Source: Candidatus Izemoplasmatales bacterium (GTDB lineage: Bacteria > Bacillota_I > Bacilli_A > Izemoplasmatales > Hujiaoplasmataceae). From it: 45,389 bases of DNA. Positions 25,526 to 35,395 of the stretch are shown here, piece by piece. A model generated the notes under the pieces. The model made no database searches. It was given only the letters and a program-made list of their open reading frames with translations, and was not told the DNA's origin. Within the stretch, counting starts at the first letter, position 1; every line of letters starts with the position of its first letter. Made by a program: the position numbers and the translations under genes. The stretch spans positions 1 through 45,389 of the forward strand of contig JAQVFZ010000002.1 of NCBI GenBank assembly GCA_028697025.1, read 5' to 3'.

Positions 25526-27614
25526 GTTTTTCCTCCAATAATGCCATAAAATAGGCGTTTAAGACAGCGAAGTCGCTGGTATAGATAAAATTGACTTGTT
25601 GAAATTTTTCAACGAAGTTCAAATAGGTTGGTGAATTGTTCAAATCCAATTTGGTTTTTTGATTCTTGATTTGATAAATTTGATGGTTGCATTCAATTAA
25701 ACCTAATTCTTGGAATATTTTCAAGGCCATCCGATAAACAAATTCAGAAAAGTACGTCATATTCAAGTCTTCGAAAGTAAATTTCCGCATTTTTTCAAAA
25801 TGAACATATACTTTACCCAATTCCTTGCGATCAACCAATTGATTAAGATTATAATTTTTTTCTCGTGGCAATAATACCAAAGTTCTTGTCCTTTGAAATT
25901 CTTCGCGCAAATCATGTTCGGAAGCAATAATGTAATCGTCATTGTACTTGATAGTCTCTTCTCGCAAATAAGGCACGATTTTCTCGGCAGTCTTACGATA
26001 ATCGAAGATTTGTGTCTGTTGACAAGACACATCTTTTATCATGATTTGCAAACTATCGCGATTGCGGTAACTGTTGACATTCAATCCGCCGACAACATCG
26101 ATGGTGTCGGAGTTGTTCAAGAGGTAATAATACTCCAAACTGTTGAAATCGAGTGCATCAAATAATTGTCCGTCCGCTTCTAAAAGCAGTTTTGTATGTT
26201 TGTAGTTTAAAACTTGCTTTCTTACCACCTTGAGATTTTTCATTAAAAATGAAGCTGTAAAGAATGATTTATCTTGAATGTTCTTGATGGTTTCAATTTT
26301 CAGATCCGGTAGTTTTACTTCCATATCAAAAGACAAAACCGGAGTTGAAGATTCGATTTTCAACCTGTTCAAACCGTTTTTGAAATCAGCTAAATTTTCC
26401 ATTTTCAGTTGCAATCCGGCAGCTTGAGAATGACCGCCAAATCTTTCGAGATATTGCTGGCTGTCAATCAACATCTCTAAAATATTAGCATCACCGTAAG
26501 AACGAGCTGAGCCCTTGCCCAATCCATCTTCGTCTATTGTAATAACAATCGTCGATTTTTGATATTTTTCCACAAGCCTTTGGGCACATATGCCGATGAC
26601 ACCCTCATGGAGCTTATCGGAAGCGACCACTATTACTGCATCATCCGGATTTACCAATTCTTCACAAACTAAAAAGGCGTCTTCCGTCAACTTCTTTCGT
26701 AAATCATGATTCTTCTCAATTTCGATTATCAAATCATTGGCTTTCCGTAAATCATCGGTAATTAAAAGTTCTATCGCTTCTTTCGCTTTATTCAATCGCC
26801 CGCTGCTATTGATTTTTGGCGCAATCTTGAAGGCAATTGCCGTTACGTTGATTATGTCTAGATTGCTGAACTCCAGCAATTTTTTCAAGCCGATGTTCTT
26901 GGTGTTCTTAATTCTTTCAATCCCCAGATTGACCATTGCTTGATTTTCATCTTCCAAAGGCATCAGATCAGCAATGGTTCCGACCATTACCAAATCATAT
27001 AAATCCTCGAGATCATCATCCGCTAGCGCTGAAGCAAGCTTGTACGCCACCATTACGCCAGCAATTTCGGTGAAAGGATAATCCGGACTTAGTTTTGGAT
27101 GAATTATGGCGTAGGCATCGGGGATTAAATCTCCCGGTTCATGATGATCAGTAATGATAATATCGATATTCGCCGCTTTTAATAACTCCACTTCCTTGCT
27201 GCAGGTGATGCCGTTATCGACTGTGATGACCAGTTTGACTTCTTTTTTGATGATTTCCTTGACTGCCCTTTCGTTCAGGCCATAACCCTCATTAAAGCGA
27301 TCAGGCAAATCATATATCACAATCGCTCCCGCTTTGATCAAAGTACGATATAAAACAGCGATTGCGGATATTCCGTCACAGTCGTAATCACCAAAAATCA
27401 TGATTTTTTCATGATCGGCAATTGCATTTTTAATTCTATCAACCGCTTTTTGCATATCCTTCATCAAGAAGGGACTATGGAGTTTTTCTTTTCCCATCGA
27501 GAAAAAAGATTCATAGTCATTGATGTTGCGATTTTTCAATAAAGTTCTAAAAACGTGTTCATCGGGGATGATACCGGTTGATTGGTTTTTCCAGATATAT
27601 TTGCTTTTGATCAA
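25515..27614 (-). CDS. recJ: Single-stranded-DNA exonuclease RecJ
   Basis: 5'-3' ssDNA exonuclease of the DHH phosphoesterase family. Motif I GDYDCDG (aspartates near residues 76-80), the DHH motif III in [10 protein letters not shown] and the DHHA1 motif GGHSQAAG are present, followed by an OB-like domain and a long C-terminal extension as in B. subtilis RecJ. I place the start at the TTG 27612-27614 (699 residues, [10 protein letters not shown]); GGAG lies 9 bases upstream, whereas the TTG three codons earlier directly touches that GGAG. It lies within the parE-to-dtd gene run. Confidence 0.94.
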   Translation of the reverse strand: MIKSKYIWKNQSTGIIPDEHVFRTLLKNRNINDYESFFSMGKEKLHSPFLMKDMQKAVDRIKNAIADHEKIMIFGDYDCDGISAIAVLYRTLIKAGAIVIYDLPDRFNEGYGLNERAVKEIIKKEVKLVITVDNGITCSKEVELLKAANIDIIITDHHEPGDLIPDAYAIIHPKLSPDYPFTEIAGVMVAYKLASALADDDLEDLYDLVMVGTIADLMPLEDENQAMVNLGIERIKNTKNIGLKKLLEFSNLDIINVTAIAFKIAPKINSSGRLNKAKEAIELLITDDLRKANDLIIEIEKNHDLRKKLTEDAFLVCEELVNPDDAVIVVASDKLHEGVIGICAQRLVEKYQKSTIVITIDEDGLGKGSARSYGDANILEMLIDSQQYLERFGGHSQAAGLQLKMENLADFKNGLNRLKIESSTPVLSFDMEVKLPDLKIETIKNIQDKSFFTASFLMKNLKVVRKQVLNYKHTKLLLEADGQLFDALDFNSLEYYYLLNNSDTIDVVGGLNVNSYRNRDSLQIMIKDVSCQQTQIFDYRKTAEKIVPYLREETIKYNDDYIIASEHDLREEFQRTRTLVLLPREKNYNLNQLVDRKELGKVYVHFEKMRKFTFEDLNMTYFSEFVYRMALKIFQELGLIECNHQIYQIKNQKTKLDLNNSPTYLNFVEKFQQVNFIYTSDFAVLNAYFMALLEEKHGF

Positions 27615-27667
27615 ATAAAACAACTCCAGTTCTTTTATAGTGAATGAATGGCTTGAAAAATTCTAAT

Positions 27668-28756
27668 TTATTTATCCAAATCAAGTTTGATTTGGCCTTC
27701 AAATTTGTGTTTGGTTTCCTTCTTGGCAATTTTCGCCCATTTTGCACTTCTGCCGACGCCAACTGCTCTAATTATATTTTCATCAGCCAAACGTTTTAGG
27801 GTACGGTTGATTGTCGAGTCGGAAATTGAAGGATGGCGTTCTCTGATGTCTTCCTTTGAAAAAACATCTCCCAGCTTGATTATCGTATTTTCGACGTAAT
27901 CGGTTTTGTTTATGGACAAATCCTCATCATATTGATAATCGCGAGATACTTCCTTTAGTTCCATATAAAAACTATTGAAGATATTGATGAAAAAACTCAT
28001 CAACGGCATTAAGTCGGGGATGCCTTGTTTACTTTGAACTTCGATACGATTGAAAATTTCTTGATAATCAACTTTATAGAGATTCAACCTTTGGAAAAAT
28101 GACAAATAGTTGGCAGCTTTGAAATGATTCTCCAACATTAGAGTATAGAAAATCAAAACACCCAAGCTATGGTTATATGGCATATCGAAAACTTCCATGT
28201 TGATGAAATCAACCATAAAATTGAGGTTCAGAAAGATCGGTTCGATACTTCTTTCTTTACTGATGGAAGCCAACTCCTCCAGATATTTTTCCAATTCTTC
28301 CCTCATCGATTGCGATTCTGAAAGAAACATGCCTTTTTTCTTTCCGAATCGGCGATATTTTAGTCTTTCCTTACTCAAAACACCGTTGAACAACAAATTG
28401 AATAAATCATGGATTTCGCCTAGATGCAAATTGAACGGATCCACGTTTTCTACATGGATTTTATGGAAAATATCAATCAAATTCTTATACAACTGTTCTG
28501 ATTTATTGTTAGCTACCGATGAAGCTAAAAGTAATGTCCGGTAACGATTCTCTCTGATGGGAAAATCAGCCGCAAAAAAGATTTTAAAGAAATATTCAGC
28601 ATTTTGATTTGCGACTTGATTTTTGATATAATCGATGTTCTTCTGAAAAACAGTTTCATATACCGGTGTTTTACCCATTTCGTAATAAAGAGTGGTCGTA
28701 TTTTTAAAAACCTCGTGAGTGACAAGGTTGACTTTAATTTTGTCCAGACTCTTCAT
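27668..28756 (-). CDS. Fic-fold-like protein with C-terminal winged helix, catalytic motif missing
   Basis: Not confidently recognised. The 362 residues read like a degraded Fic-domain protein: an alpha-helical N-terminus (NIDYIKNQV), IHDLFNLLFNG and KYRRFG near 115-138 where Fic proteins have LHxxLxxG and GxYR, and a segment at about 189-215 (VFDMPYNHSLGVLIFYTLM) where the AMPylation motif HPFxxGNGR should be but is not. A winged helix-turn-helix follows (about 288-346, FSKEDIRERHPSISDSTINRTLKRL), as often found at the end of Fic proteins. So it may bind DNA or a partner but probably does not transfer AMP. AAGGAGG before the ATG is strong. It lies between the GLUG lipoprotein and recJ. Confidence 0.5.
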   Translation of the reverse strand: MKSLDKIKVNLVTHEVFKNTTTLYYEMGKTPVYETVFQKNIDYIKNQVANQNAEYFFKIFFAADFPIRENRYRTLLLASSVANNKSEQLYKNLIDIFHKIHVENVDPFNLHLGEIHDLFNLLFNGVLSKERLKYRRFGKKKGMFLSESQSMREELEKYLEELASISKERSIEPIFLNLNFMVDFINMEVFDMPYNHSLGVLIFYTLMLENHFKAANYLSFFQRLNLYKVDYQEIFNRIEVQSKQGIPDLMPLMSFFINIFNSFYMELKEVSRDYQYDEDLSINKTDYVENTIIKLGDVFSKEDIRERHPSISDSTINRTLKRLADENIIRAVGVGRSAKWAKIAKKETKHKFEGQIKLDLDK

Positions 28757-28781
28757 AATGTTACCTCCTTACAAAATGTAT

Positions 28782-30008
28782 TTATTCCAAAAGCGCGATA
28801 ACCATAGCGATAAAATCCTGATCCCAATCTGCAAGATTGGCTTCATACCAAGGAAGACTCTTTAAATCACTCATGGTGACATTATCCGAATCCACGGTAA
28901 ATCCACTGTTTTCACTATGCCAAAAACATGACTCAATCAATTCATGGTTATAAGATAAACCAATTAATGTGGCAATATTATCGGTCGCATCCTCAACTGT
29001 CACGAGGCTGATTTCTCCGGTAGCGACTGAAGATTCAATTCTTCCGCGCCAATCTTCACCGATCATCAATCCGCCATTATTTTTGGATCCATTCAAACTG
29101 ATGCTGGCTGAAGAAAAATTATCATACAGATAACCGAGATAATCATAGCCCAATAAACCGCCGACATAAGCCTGATTGATTCCGGTTTCAGCTATTATCG
29201 TCGTCTTGACTATATTATTGTAGATTGCAATATTCAAGGCTATCCTCTCTGTCTCATAACCAGTTGCCAGGCCACTATAGTTATGACCGACTAACCCGCC
29301 GATAGCTGATAGACCACTAATGGCCTTAACGTCTATGGTTGCTGATGTTTGGTTATCATAAACCCGGGAATTATAACTTTTGCCTATCAAACCACCGGCA
29401 AAAACCATTTTTTCACCAATAACCTCTATGCTTCCGGTGGCTTTATTATTTTTTAGAATCACCGGTATAAAGTCTTGAATCAAGAGCGAATCATCACTTT
29501 TTTCCGCCATTCCAACCAATAGGCCAACATAAGTGTTGCCTCTAGTATTTTCCACCGTAATATTACCTGTTACCAATACATTGTCAACTTTCCCGGAAAT
29601 TCTACCGGCTAAGCCACCGGCATAACTCAGAAGTTTAGCTTCATATTCAATATTAAAATCTTTTATCTCAAGATTCTTGACTTCGCCTTTTGCATATCCA
29701 AAAAGACCATTATACTGGTAATCATCACTGATTGTCAGATTGCTAATTATATGGCTGTTGCCGTCAAAATTACCTAGATACGGCTCTTTGAAAGTGCCGA
29801 TTGGTACCCAATTTTCATCTTGCAGATCTAAATCGGCCATCAAAATATACGACTTGTTCATCTCCATATTTTTCAAATCTTCCACTGTCATGATTTCGAT
29901 ATAGTTGGTGGTGTCAACGGTCGTTACGGGTAATGTTGTTGTAGATCCTTGAAAATTACAACCGATCAAGAAAATCGAGATAAAAGCAATTAATATCATC
30001 TTTTTCAT
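28782..30008 (-). CDS. GLUG-repeat surface lipoprotein
   Basis: Secreted, lipid-anchored protein. A signal peptide ends in the lipobox LIGC with the modified cysteine C17, matching the lspA gene in this window. After a Thr-rich spacer the protein is built of repeats with the GLUG core: YNGLFGYAKG, YAGGLAGRI, VGLLVGM, AGGLIGK, IGGLVGHNY, VGGLLGYDY, typical of a beta-helical surface protein. The ligand is unknown; 408 residues. AGGAG lies 7 bases before the ATG and overlaps the parC stop region, so it appears coupled to parC. Confidence 0.85.
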   Translation of the reverse strand: MKKMILIAFISIFLIGCNFQGSTTTLPVTTVDTTNYIEIMTVEDLKNMEMNKSYILMADLDLQDENWVPIGTFKEPYLGNFDGNSHIISNLTISDDYQYNGLFGYAKGEVKNLEIKDFNIEYEAKLLSYAGGLAGRISGKVDNVLVTGNITVENTRGNTYVGLLVGMAEKSDDSLLIQDFIPVILKNNKATGSIEVIGEKMVFAGGLIGKSYNSRVYDNQTSATIDVKAISGLSAIGGLVGHNYSGLATGYETERIALNIAIYNNIVKTTIIAETGINQAYVGGLLGYDYLGYLYDNFSSASISLNGSKNNGGLMIGEDWRGRIESSVATGEISLVTVEDATDNIATLIGLSYNHELIESCFWHSENSGFTVDSDNVTMSDLKSLPWYEANLADWDQDFIAMVIALLE

Positions 30009-30022
30009 TATTTTTCTCCTAA

Positions 30023-32692
30023 TTAAAACAAAGTTTGCTGAACGAGATTATCATCCAAATCTTCATCCTCTTCGTTTTCAACTTCTTCTTCAACTTCTTC
30101 TTCGATATCTTCTTTAAAATCATCTGTTGTCTCAGCTTCTGAGTTGCCTGAAGAGATGATTTTTGCGAGTTCATCCATGAATTCATCAGCTTCTTCAACT
30201 TCTTCGGTTTCAACAATATCCATTAGATTGACAAGTACGTCTTTATTGACATGATAATTGTTGATTTCTACTATTAGAGCCAATGGCTGATGACTTTTTT
30301 CCAGATAAGGGATTCCGTTTTCGAAACGGTCGGGTTTAAGTTCCACTCCTGGTATTTCTAGAGCTTGATTTTTGGCAATCAAGCGGATATTCAAAAATTC
30401 TTTTAAACGGAAAATATTCTCTGCACTCATGCCAACAAAACGGTATGGATTGCTTTGAACCGTCTTCAAGTAACGTTTACCTTTGGCAGGTCGATGTGAA
30501 TAATCGATATTGCTGACAAATTCGCGTTTAACTCCGCCTCTATTCGTCAACATTAGAATTTCGTCTTTATTGATGTTGGTCGTAAATTTAGCTCCGACAA
30601 GATGATCGTCACGAAGATTGATGCCTTTGACCCCCTTAGCATTTAAAGACTGAATCGCTACTTCTTCCAGTGGATATTTCAGTATGTAGCCGTTCTCGCT
30701 GACCAAAACGATATCCTTGTCAAACACCTCACGCAAGTCCACGCTAACCAATGGATTTACGCGATTGGCGGGCAAACAGTTGAAGGTGCGATTAATTCTG
30801 GTTTTTTGGAATTCTGTTAACAAGACTCTTTTTATTTGGCCCTCTTTATTGGCTAACAAAATATCCCGTTCTTGGTCAAACACATCAACTACCAAATAAT
30901 CGACTATTGTTTCCTTATCCATCAATTGGGCATAGTTGCCGATATAGTCGCCGAGATCCCGATACTTCATATCCGGCACTTTATGGACAGGCAAAGCGAT
31001 GAAATTGCCGAAATTTGTGAAAAACAACAATGTGTCCCTGGTATTGACTTCACTTTGTTTGAGAATGACATCGCCATCCTTCAAACCGGTGTCTGTCATG
31101 GTTGCTTGATAAGACTTGAGCGATGAGCGCTTGATATACCCATCTTTTGACATGACGAACATCACGTTTTCATTTTCTATAAGCTCTTGTTCATCAATTT
31201 CCAGTTTTTGAATCTGTCCGGAAATAACCGTCTTTCTTTCAACCGGATAAAGCGTCAATATTTCTTCCAGTTCCGCTATAACAGCATTTTCGAGTTCTTG
31301 TTCGTTGGATAGTATTTTGTTCAAGCGATTGATGGTTTGTGTCAACTCTTGATTTTCTTTCTTCATTTGTGTAACGTCTGTGGTTGACAAACGATATAAT
31401 TGCAAACTGACGATGGCGTCGGCTTGAATTTCCGTAAATTCAAATTTTTCCATCAGACGGTTGATTGCGTCTTTCTTGCCCATTGATCCCCTGATTAAAG
31501 CTATGACTTCATCAAGGATGCTGACCATCTTTAAAAAGCCAAGAACGATGTGTTGACGTTTTTCTGATTGATTCAATTCAAAATTTGATCTGTTTCTGAT
31601 CATTTCTTTTTGGTGCTGGATGTATTGAGTCAAAACTTCTTCTAAAGAAAGGAGTTTGGGACTTCTTTGGCTGATAGCCACAAGATTGTAGTTATAGGCA
31701 ACAGATAAATCCGTATTTTTATATAGATAAGCCAAGATTACTTCCGAAGATATTTCTTTTTTTAATTTAACAACAATCCTGATACCTTCGCGGTCCGATA
31801 AATCATTGACTTCCAAGATTCCGTCTATCTTTTTCTGTAACCGGATTTCATCAATTCTTCTCACCAAATCAGCCTTGTTTATTTCATAAGGAATTTCGGT
31901 AATCACCAAAGAAGTGTCTTCAATCACAGCCTTGGCTTTGATGACGATTTTACCCTTGCCGGTCTGAAAAGCTTTCTTGATTTCTTTTGTGCCTTCGACA
32001 ATACCTCCGGTCGGAAAATCCGGACCAGGCAATATCTTTAGCAGTTCATCGAGATCCGCTTGAGGATTTTTAATTTTATGTATTGTCGCCCTTAAAACCT
32101 CGGAAAGATTATGCGGCGGGATGTTTGTGGCATATCCAGTTGCCATCCCTTGAGCGCCATTGACCAGCAGATTCGGAAATTTTGCCGGTAAAACCACCGG
32201 TTCAAGTTCACAATCGTCAAAATTCGGTATAAAGGTTACCGTCTTTTTATCGATATCTTTTAACAAAGCTTCGGCAAAGACAGTCAGTCTGGCTTCGGTA
32301 TAACGCATCGCGGCAGCTGGATCGTTATCCACCGAACCGTTATTACCATGCATATCGACCAATAATGTCCCCATTTTCCAATTTTGAGACATTCTTACCA
32401 TGGCATCGTAAACGCTGGTATCGCCATGCGGATGGAATTTACCAATGACTTCACCAACGATTCTAGCGCTTTTTTTATAAGGTTTTGTGGACCCCATGCC
32501 GAGTTCGTTCATTGCATAAAGAATTCTTCTTTGTACCGGTTTCAATCCGTCTCTTACGTCTGGTAAGGCCCGGTCCTGGATAATATATTTTGAATATCTA
32601 CCGAAACGTTCGCCGACAAGTTCTTCGAGATTGATGGGAATAATCTTTTCGGTCAAATATTCATCGATTTTATTTTTAATAGATTTAGCCAC
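30023..32692 (-). CDS. parC: DNA topoisomerase IV subunit A
   Basis: Cuts and rejoins DNA for decatenation of chromosomes. The catalytic tyrosine is Y131 in AAAMRYTEARL. The quinolone-determining loop reads HPHGDTSVYDAM, with T92 and D96 at the positions usually Ser and Glu/Asp. No GyrA-box (QRRGGxG) is found in the C-terminal beta-pinwheel, which favours ParC over GyrA. The last 55 residues form a strongly acidic tail (many E and D, ending NLVQQTLF). It starts with a GTG and overlaps parE by 8 bases. Length 889. Confidence 0.95.
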   Translation of the reverse strand: MAKSIKNKIDEYLTEKIIPINLEELVGERFGRYSKYIIQDRALPDVRDGLKPVQRRILYAMNELGMGSTKPYKKSARIVGEVIGKFHPHGDTSVYDAMVRMSQNWKMGTLLVDMHGNNGSVDNDPAAAMRYTEARLTVFAEALLKDIDKKTVTFIPNFDDCELEPVVLPAKFPNLLVNGAQGMATGYATNIPPHNLSEVLRATIHKIKNPQADLDELLKILPGPDFPTGGIVEGTKEIKKAFQTGKGKIVIKAKAVIEDTSLVITEIPYEINKADLVRRIDEIRLQKKIDGILEVNDLSDREGIRIVVKLKKEISSEVILAYLYKNTDLSVAYNYNLVAISQRSPKLLSLEEVLTQYIQHQKEMIRNRSNFELNQSEKRQHIVLGFLKMVSILDEVIALIRGSMGKKDAINRLMEKFEFTEIQADAIVSLQLYRLSTTDVTQMKKENQELTQTINRLNKILSNEQELENAVIAELEEILTLYPVERKTVISGQIQKLEIDEQELIENENVMFVMSKDGYIKRSSLKSYQATMTDTGLKDGDVILKQSEVNTRDTLLFFTNFGNFIALPVHKVPDMKYRDLGDYIGNYAQLMDKETIVDYLVVDVFDQERDILLANKEGQIKRVLLTEFQKTRINRTFNCLPANRVNPLVSVDLREVFDKDIVLVSENGYILKYPLEEVAIQSLNAKGVKGINLRDDHLVGAKFTTNINKDEILMLTNRGGVKREFVSNIDYSHRPAKGKRYLKTVQSNPYRFVGMSAENIFRLKEFLNIRLIAKNQALEIPGVELKPDRFENGIPYLEKSHQPLALIVEINNYHVNKDVLVNLMDIVETEEVEEADEFMDELAKIISSGNSEAETTDDFKEDIEEEVEEEVENEEDEDLDDNLVQQTLF

Positions 32693-34625
32693 CGATTACA
32701 CCTTCAATCACAAAATTATCGTCTTCATTTTCAAAGGAAACATTATTGTCAATCCACTCTTTGCGCGGTTCTACCTTATCTCCCATCAAAACCGATATTC
32801 TTTGATCGGCTTCAGCCAAATCATCAATTTTGACTTGGATTAAAGTTCGACTTTTAGGATTCATGGTAGTTTCCCACAATTGTTCAGAATTCATTTCGCC
32901 TAGACCTTTGTATCTTTGAATTGTATAAGTCTTGAATTTGCGAGTGATTTCTTCCCTTTGTTCTTCGTCCCATGCATAAAGGGATTCCTTTTTACTGGAA
33001 GTAATTTTATAAAGAGGCGGTTGTGCCAAATACAGTTTCCCAGCCTCAATCAATTCCGGCATGTATCGGAAGAAAAATGTTATCAATAAGACTTGGATAT
33101 GGGCGCCATCAGTGTCGGCATCCGTCATGATTATCACTTTATTGTAATTTGACTTGCTGACATCGAATTCGCTGCCGATTCCTGCACCAATAGTAGATAT
33201 TATGGTAGAAATTTCTTCATTTTTGAAGACTTCTTCCATTCTTTGTTTTTCGGCATTTATTACTTTGCCTCGCAATGGCAAAATCGCCTGGAATGCTCTG
33301 TCTCTTCCTTGCTTAGCAGATCCTCCGGCAGAATCGCCTTCCACAAGGAACAATTCTTTAATTTCACTGTTTCTTGAACTTGCAGGCGCCAGTTTTCCGG
33401 AAAGAATAGTTTCTCTTTTCTTGATTTTCTTAACGAGTCTTGCATCATCCCTGGCCTTTCTCGCCGCTTCCCAAGCGTTTCTGGCATCAATGGCTTTTTC
33501 AATCAATGTTGCGGCCGTCTTAGGGTTTTCAGTCAAGTAAACATTCAATTTATCGGATACGACCACTTCGACTGCCGGTCTGGCTTCAGGAGAACCGAGT
33601 TTATTCTTGGTCTGTCCTTCAAATTGCAATAAATCTTCAGGAATTCTGACGGAGATAATGGCAGTAAGACCTTCTCTCACATGAGTACCTTCGAAGGAAG
33701 CGTCTCTTTCCTTCAACAAATTCATGCGACGGGCATAATCATTGAAAATTTTTGTGAAAGCCGATTTGAATCCGGTTTCATGGGTACCGCCATCTTTGGT
33801 TCTGACGTTGTTGACGAAAGAAATGATGTTTTCGTTGAAGGCCTTTGTATAACCAAAAGCTACTTCAACCTCAATTTTGGAGTTCACGCCATAAAAATAA
33901 ACAGGTTCATGTAAAGGGCCCTTGGTTTTATCGATATATTGTACATATTCCTTGATGCCTTTTTCAAAAACGAAAGTTTGTCTTTGTTTTGAACGATTGT
34001 CAATCAATTGCATTTTCAATCCTTTGATTAAAAATGCACTTTCCCTGATTCTTTCTTCTAGAGTTTGATAATTGAAAAGCGTCGTTGAGAAGATTTTTTG
34101 GTCAGGTTTGAACCAAACTTCGGTTCCGGTTTTTCTGGTTTCGCCAATTACTTCAAGCTCTTTTACCTTTTTTCCGCCGTCTTCAAAACGCATCATATAC
34201 ATTTTTCCATCACGATGAATTGTGACTTGCAGGAATTCGCTGAGGGCATTCACCACTGATGCACCAACACCATGCAAACCTCCAGCGACTTTATATGCAC
34301 CATCAGCCGAGAACTTGCCACCTGCGTGGAGTTTGGAGAAAATAACCTCGACTCCACTTACCCCAGAAGAGTGCATGTCCACCGGCATTCCTCTGCCGTC
34401 ATCGATAACAATAATTGAATTGTCTTCTTTAACTTCAACTTTTATGAAGGTGCCATATCCCGCTAAAACTTCATCGATAGAATTATCTATTATTTCCCAT
34501 ACTAAATGATGAAGGCCTCTAGTGTCGGTGGAACCGACATACATTCCCGGTCGTTTCCTGACAGCTTCTAAGCCTTCTAAAATTTGGATGGATTTTGAAT
34601 CATATTTGTTGTCTTTTATGTCCAT
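32685..34625 (-). CDS. parE: DNA topoisomerase IV subunit B
   Basis: ATPase subunit of topoisomerase IV. The GHKL ATP-binding motifs are in place (EIIDNSIDEVLAG, DDGRGMPVD, GGLHGVGASVVNA), followed by the transducer and the Toprim domain with EGDSAGG and TDADTDGAHI. The C-terminus contains the usual RYKGLGEMN segment. At 646 residues it has no insert. The ATG has AGGAG about 8 bases upstream. It heads the operon and has an extended -10; it is divergent from plsY. Confidence 0.96.
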   Translation of the reverse strand: MDIKDNKYDSKSIQILEGLEAVRKRPGMYVGSTDTRGLHHLVWEIIDNSIDEVLAGYGTFIKVEVKEDNSIIVIDDGRGMPVDMHSSGVSGVEVIFSKLHAGGKFSADGAYKVAGGLHGVGASVVNALSEFLQVTIHRDGKMYMMRFEDGGKKVKELEVIGETRKTGTEVWFKPDQKIFSTTLFNYQTLEERIRESAFLIKGLKMQLIDNRSKQRQTFVFEKGIKEYVQYIDKTKGPLHEPVYFYGVNSKIEVEVAFGYTKAFNENIISFVNNVRTKDGGTHETGFKSAFTKIFNDYARRMNLLKERDASFEGTHVREGLTAIISVRIPEDLLQFEGQTKNKLGSPEARPAVEVVVSDKLNVYLTENPKTAATLIEKAIDARNAWEAARKARDDARLVKKIKKRETILSGKLAPASSRNSEIKELFLVEGDSAGGSAKQGRDRAFQAILPLRGKVINAEKQRMEEVFKNEEISTIISTIGAGIGSEFDVSKSNYNKVIIMTDADTDGAHIQVLLITFFFRYMPELIEAGKLYLAQPPLYKITSSKKESLYAWDEEQREEITRKFKTYTIQRYKGLGEMNSEQLWETTMNPKSRTLIQVKIDDLAEADQRISVLMGDKVEPRKEWIDNNVSFENEDDNFVIEGVIGG

Positions 34626-34653
34626 ATTCTAGCTCCTCGATAAGTCTATATTC

Positions 34654-34662
34654 ATTATATCA
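34654..34662 (-). promoter_or_regulatory. parE promoter (extended -10)
   Basis: Minus strand TGATATAAT, 29 bases upstream of the parE start; no strong -35 is seen at 17 bases. Confidence 0.65.
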
Positions 34663-34700
34663 AATTTAAGTAGTTTTATCTTTATTTTTTCATAAATTTT

Positions 34701-34709
34701 TGGTATAAT
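34701..34709 (+). promoter_or_regulatory. plsY promoter (extended -10)
   Basis: Plus strand TGGTATAAT, 22 bases before the plsY ATG; a weak TTTATT lies at the -35 position. Confidence 0.65.
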
Positions 34710-34731
34710 TTAAAAAAGTTGGAGGTTTATC

Positions 34732-35355
34732 ATGTTAAAATACTTGTTTCTTTTATTGGCGTACCTTGTCGGTTCAATACCGTTTTCATATATATTGGGA
34801 AAGTACATAAAAAAGGATGATATCCGTAAACACGGAAGCGGAAATTTGGGCACTACAAACGCGTTTAGGGTCTTTGGGGCACTGATAGGCATTTCCGTTT
34901 TGATTCTCGATACATTAAAAAGCGGGCTATTCATTCCCATTGTCAATTCACTCAGCGAAACCAATGAATTGTTTCCACCGCTAGTCTATGGTGCCGTTGC
35001 CGTCATCGGCCATATCTTCCCGGTTTGGATGAAATTCAAAGGGGGCAAGGGGGTAGCTTCTTCATTTGGTATACTCATCTTCTTTTATCCCGTAATTCCG
35101 CTGCTTTTAATACCAGTCTTCATTTTAACAATCATTATCTCCAAATATGCTTCACTGGCATCTACTGTCGTGACAATTTTGGCTTTCGTTTCCGGTTTGG
35201 TTCTTTATCTGATTGGCGGAACGCCAATTGATTTGGTCTATGTGATTACTACATTTATGCTCATGCTAATCATCTTGTACAAACACCGGTCAAACTATCG
35301 CAGAATTATCGACGGTAATGAAAACAAAATAGTATTCAAGAAAAAGAAAGTCTAA
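34732..35355 (+). CDS. plsY: Acyl-phosphate:glycerol-3-phosphate acyltransferase
   Basis: Membrane enzyme that makes lysophosphatidate from acyl-phosphate and glycerol 3-phosphate, the first step of phospholipid synthesis. Signature 1 GSGNLGTTNAFR is at residues 35-46 and signature 2 contains FKGGKGVASSFG; five membrane segments are visible in 207 residues. GGAGG precedes the ATG. The nearby DegV/FakB protein would supply acyl-phosphate through fatty acid kinase, so the two are metabolically linked. It is a single gene with its own promoter and terminator. The close parE neighbour is divergent. Confidence 0.97.
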   Translation: MLKYLFLLLAYLVGSIPFSYILGKYIKKDDIRKHGSGNLGTTNAFRVFGALIGISVLILDTLKSGLFIPIVNSLSETNELFPPLVYGAVAVIGHIFPVWMKFKGGKGVASSFGILIFFYPVIPLLLIPVFILTIIISKYASLASTVVTILAFVSGLVLYLIGGTPIDLVYVITTFMLMLIILYKHRSNYRRIIDGNENKIVFKKKKV

Positions 35356-35361
35356 AAAAAT

Positions 35362-35395
35362 ATGGTTTCCCTTTATTCGAGGAAACCATTTTTTT
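35362..35395. terminator. Bidirectional terminator between plsY and yneF
   Basis: ATGGTTTCC / GGAAACCAT (9 bp, 10-base loop) with seven T after it on the plus strand and an A-run before it, so it serves both convergent genes. Confidence 0.9.
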
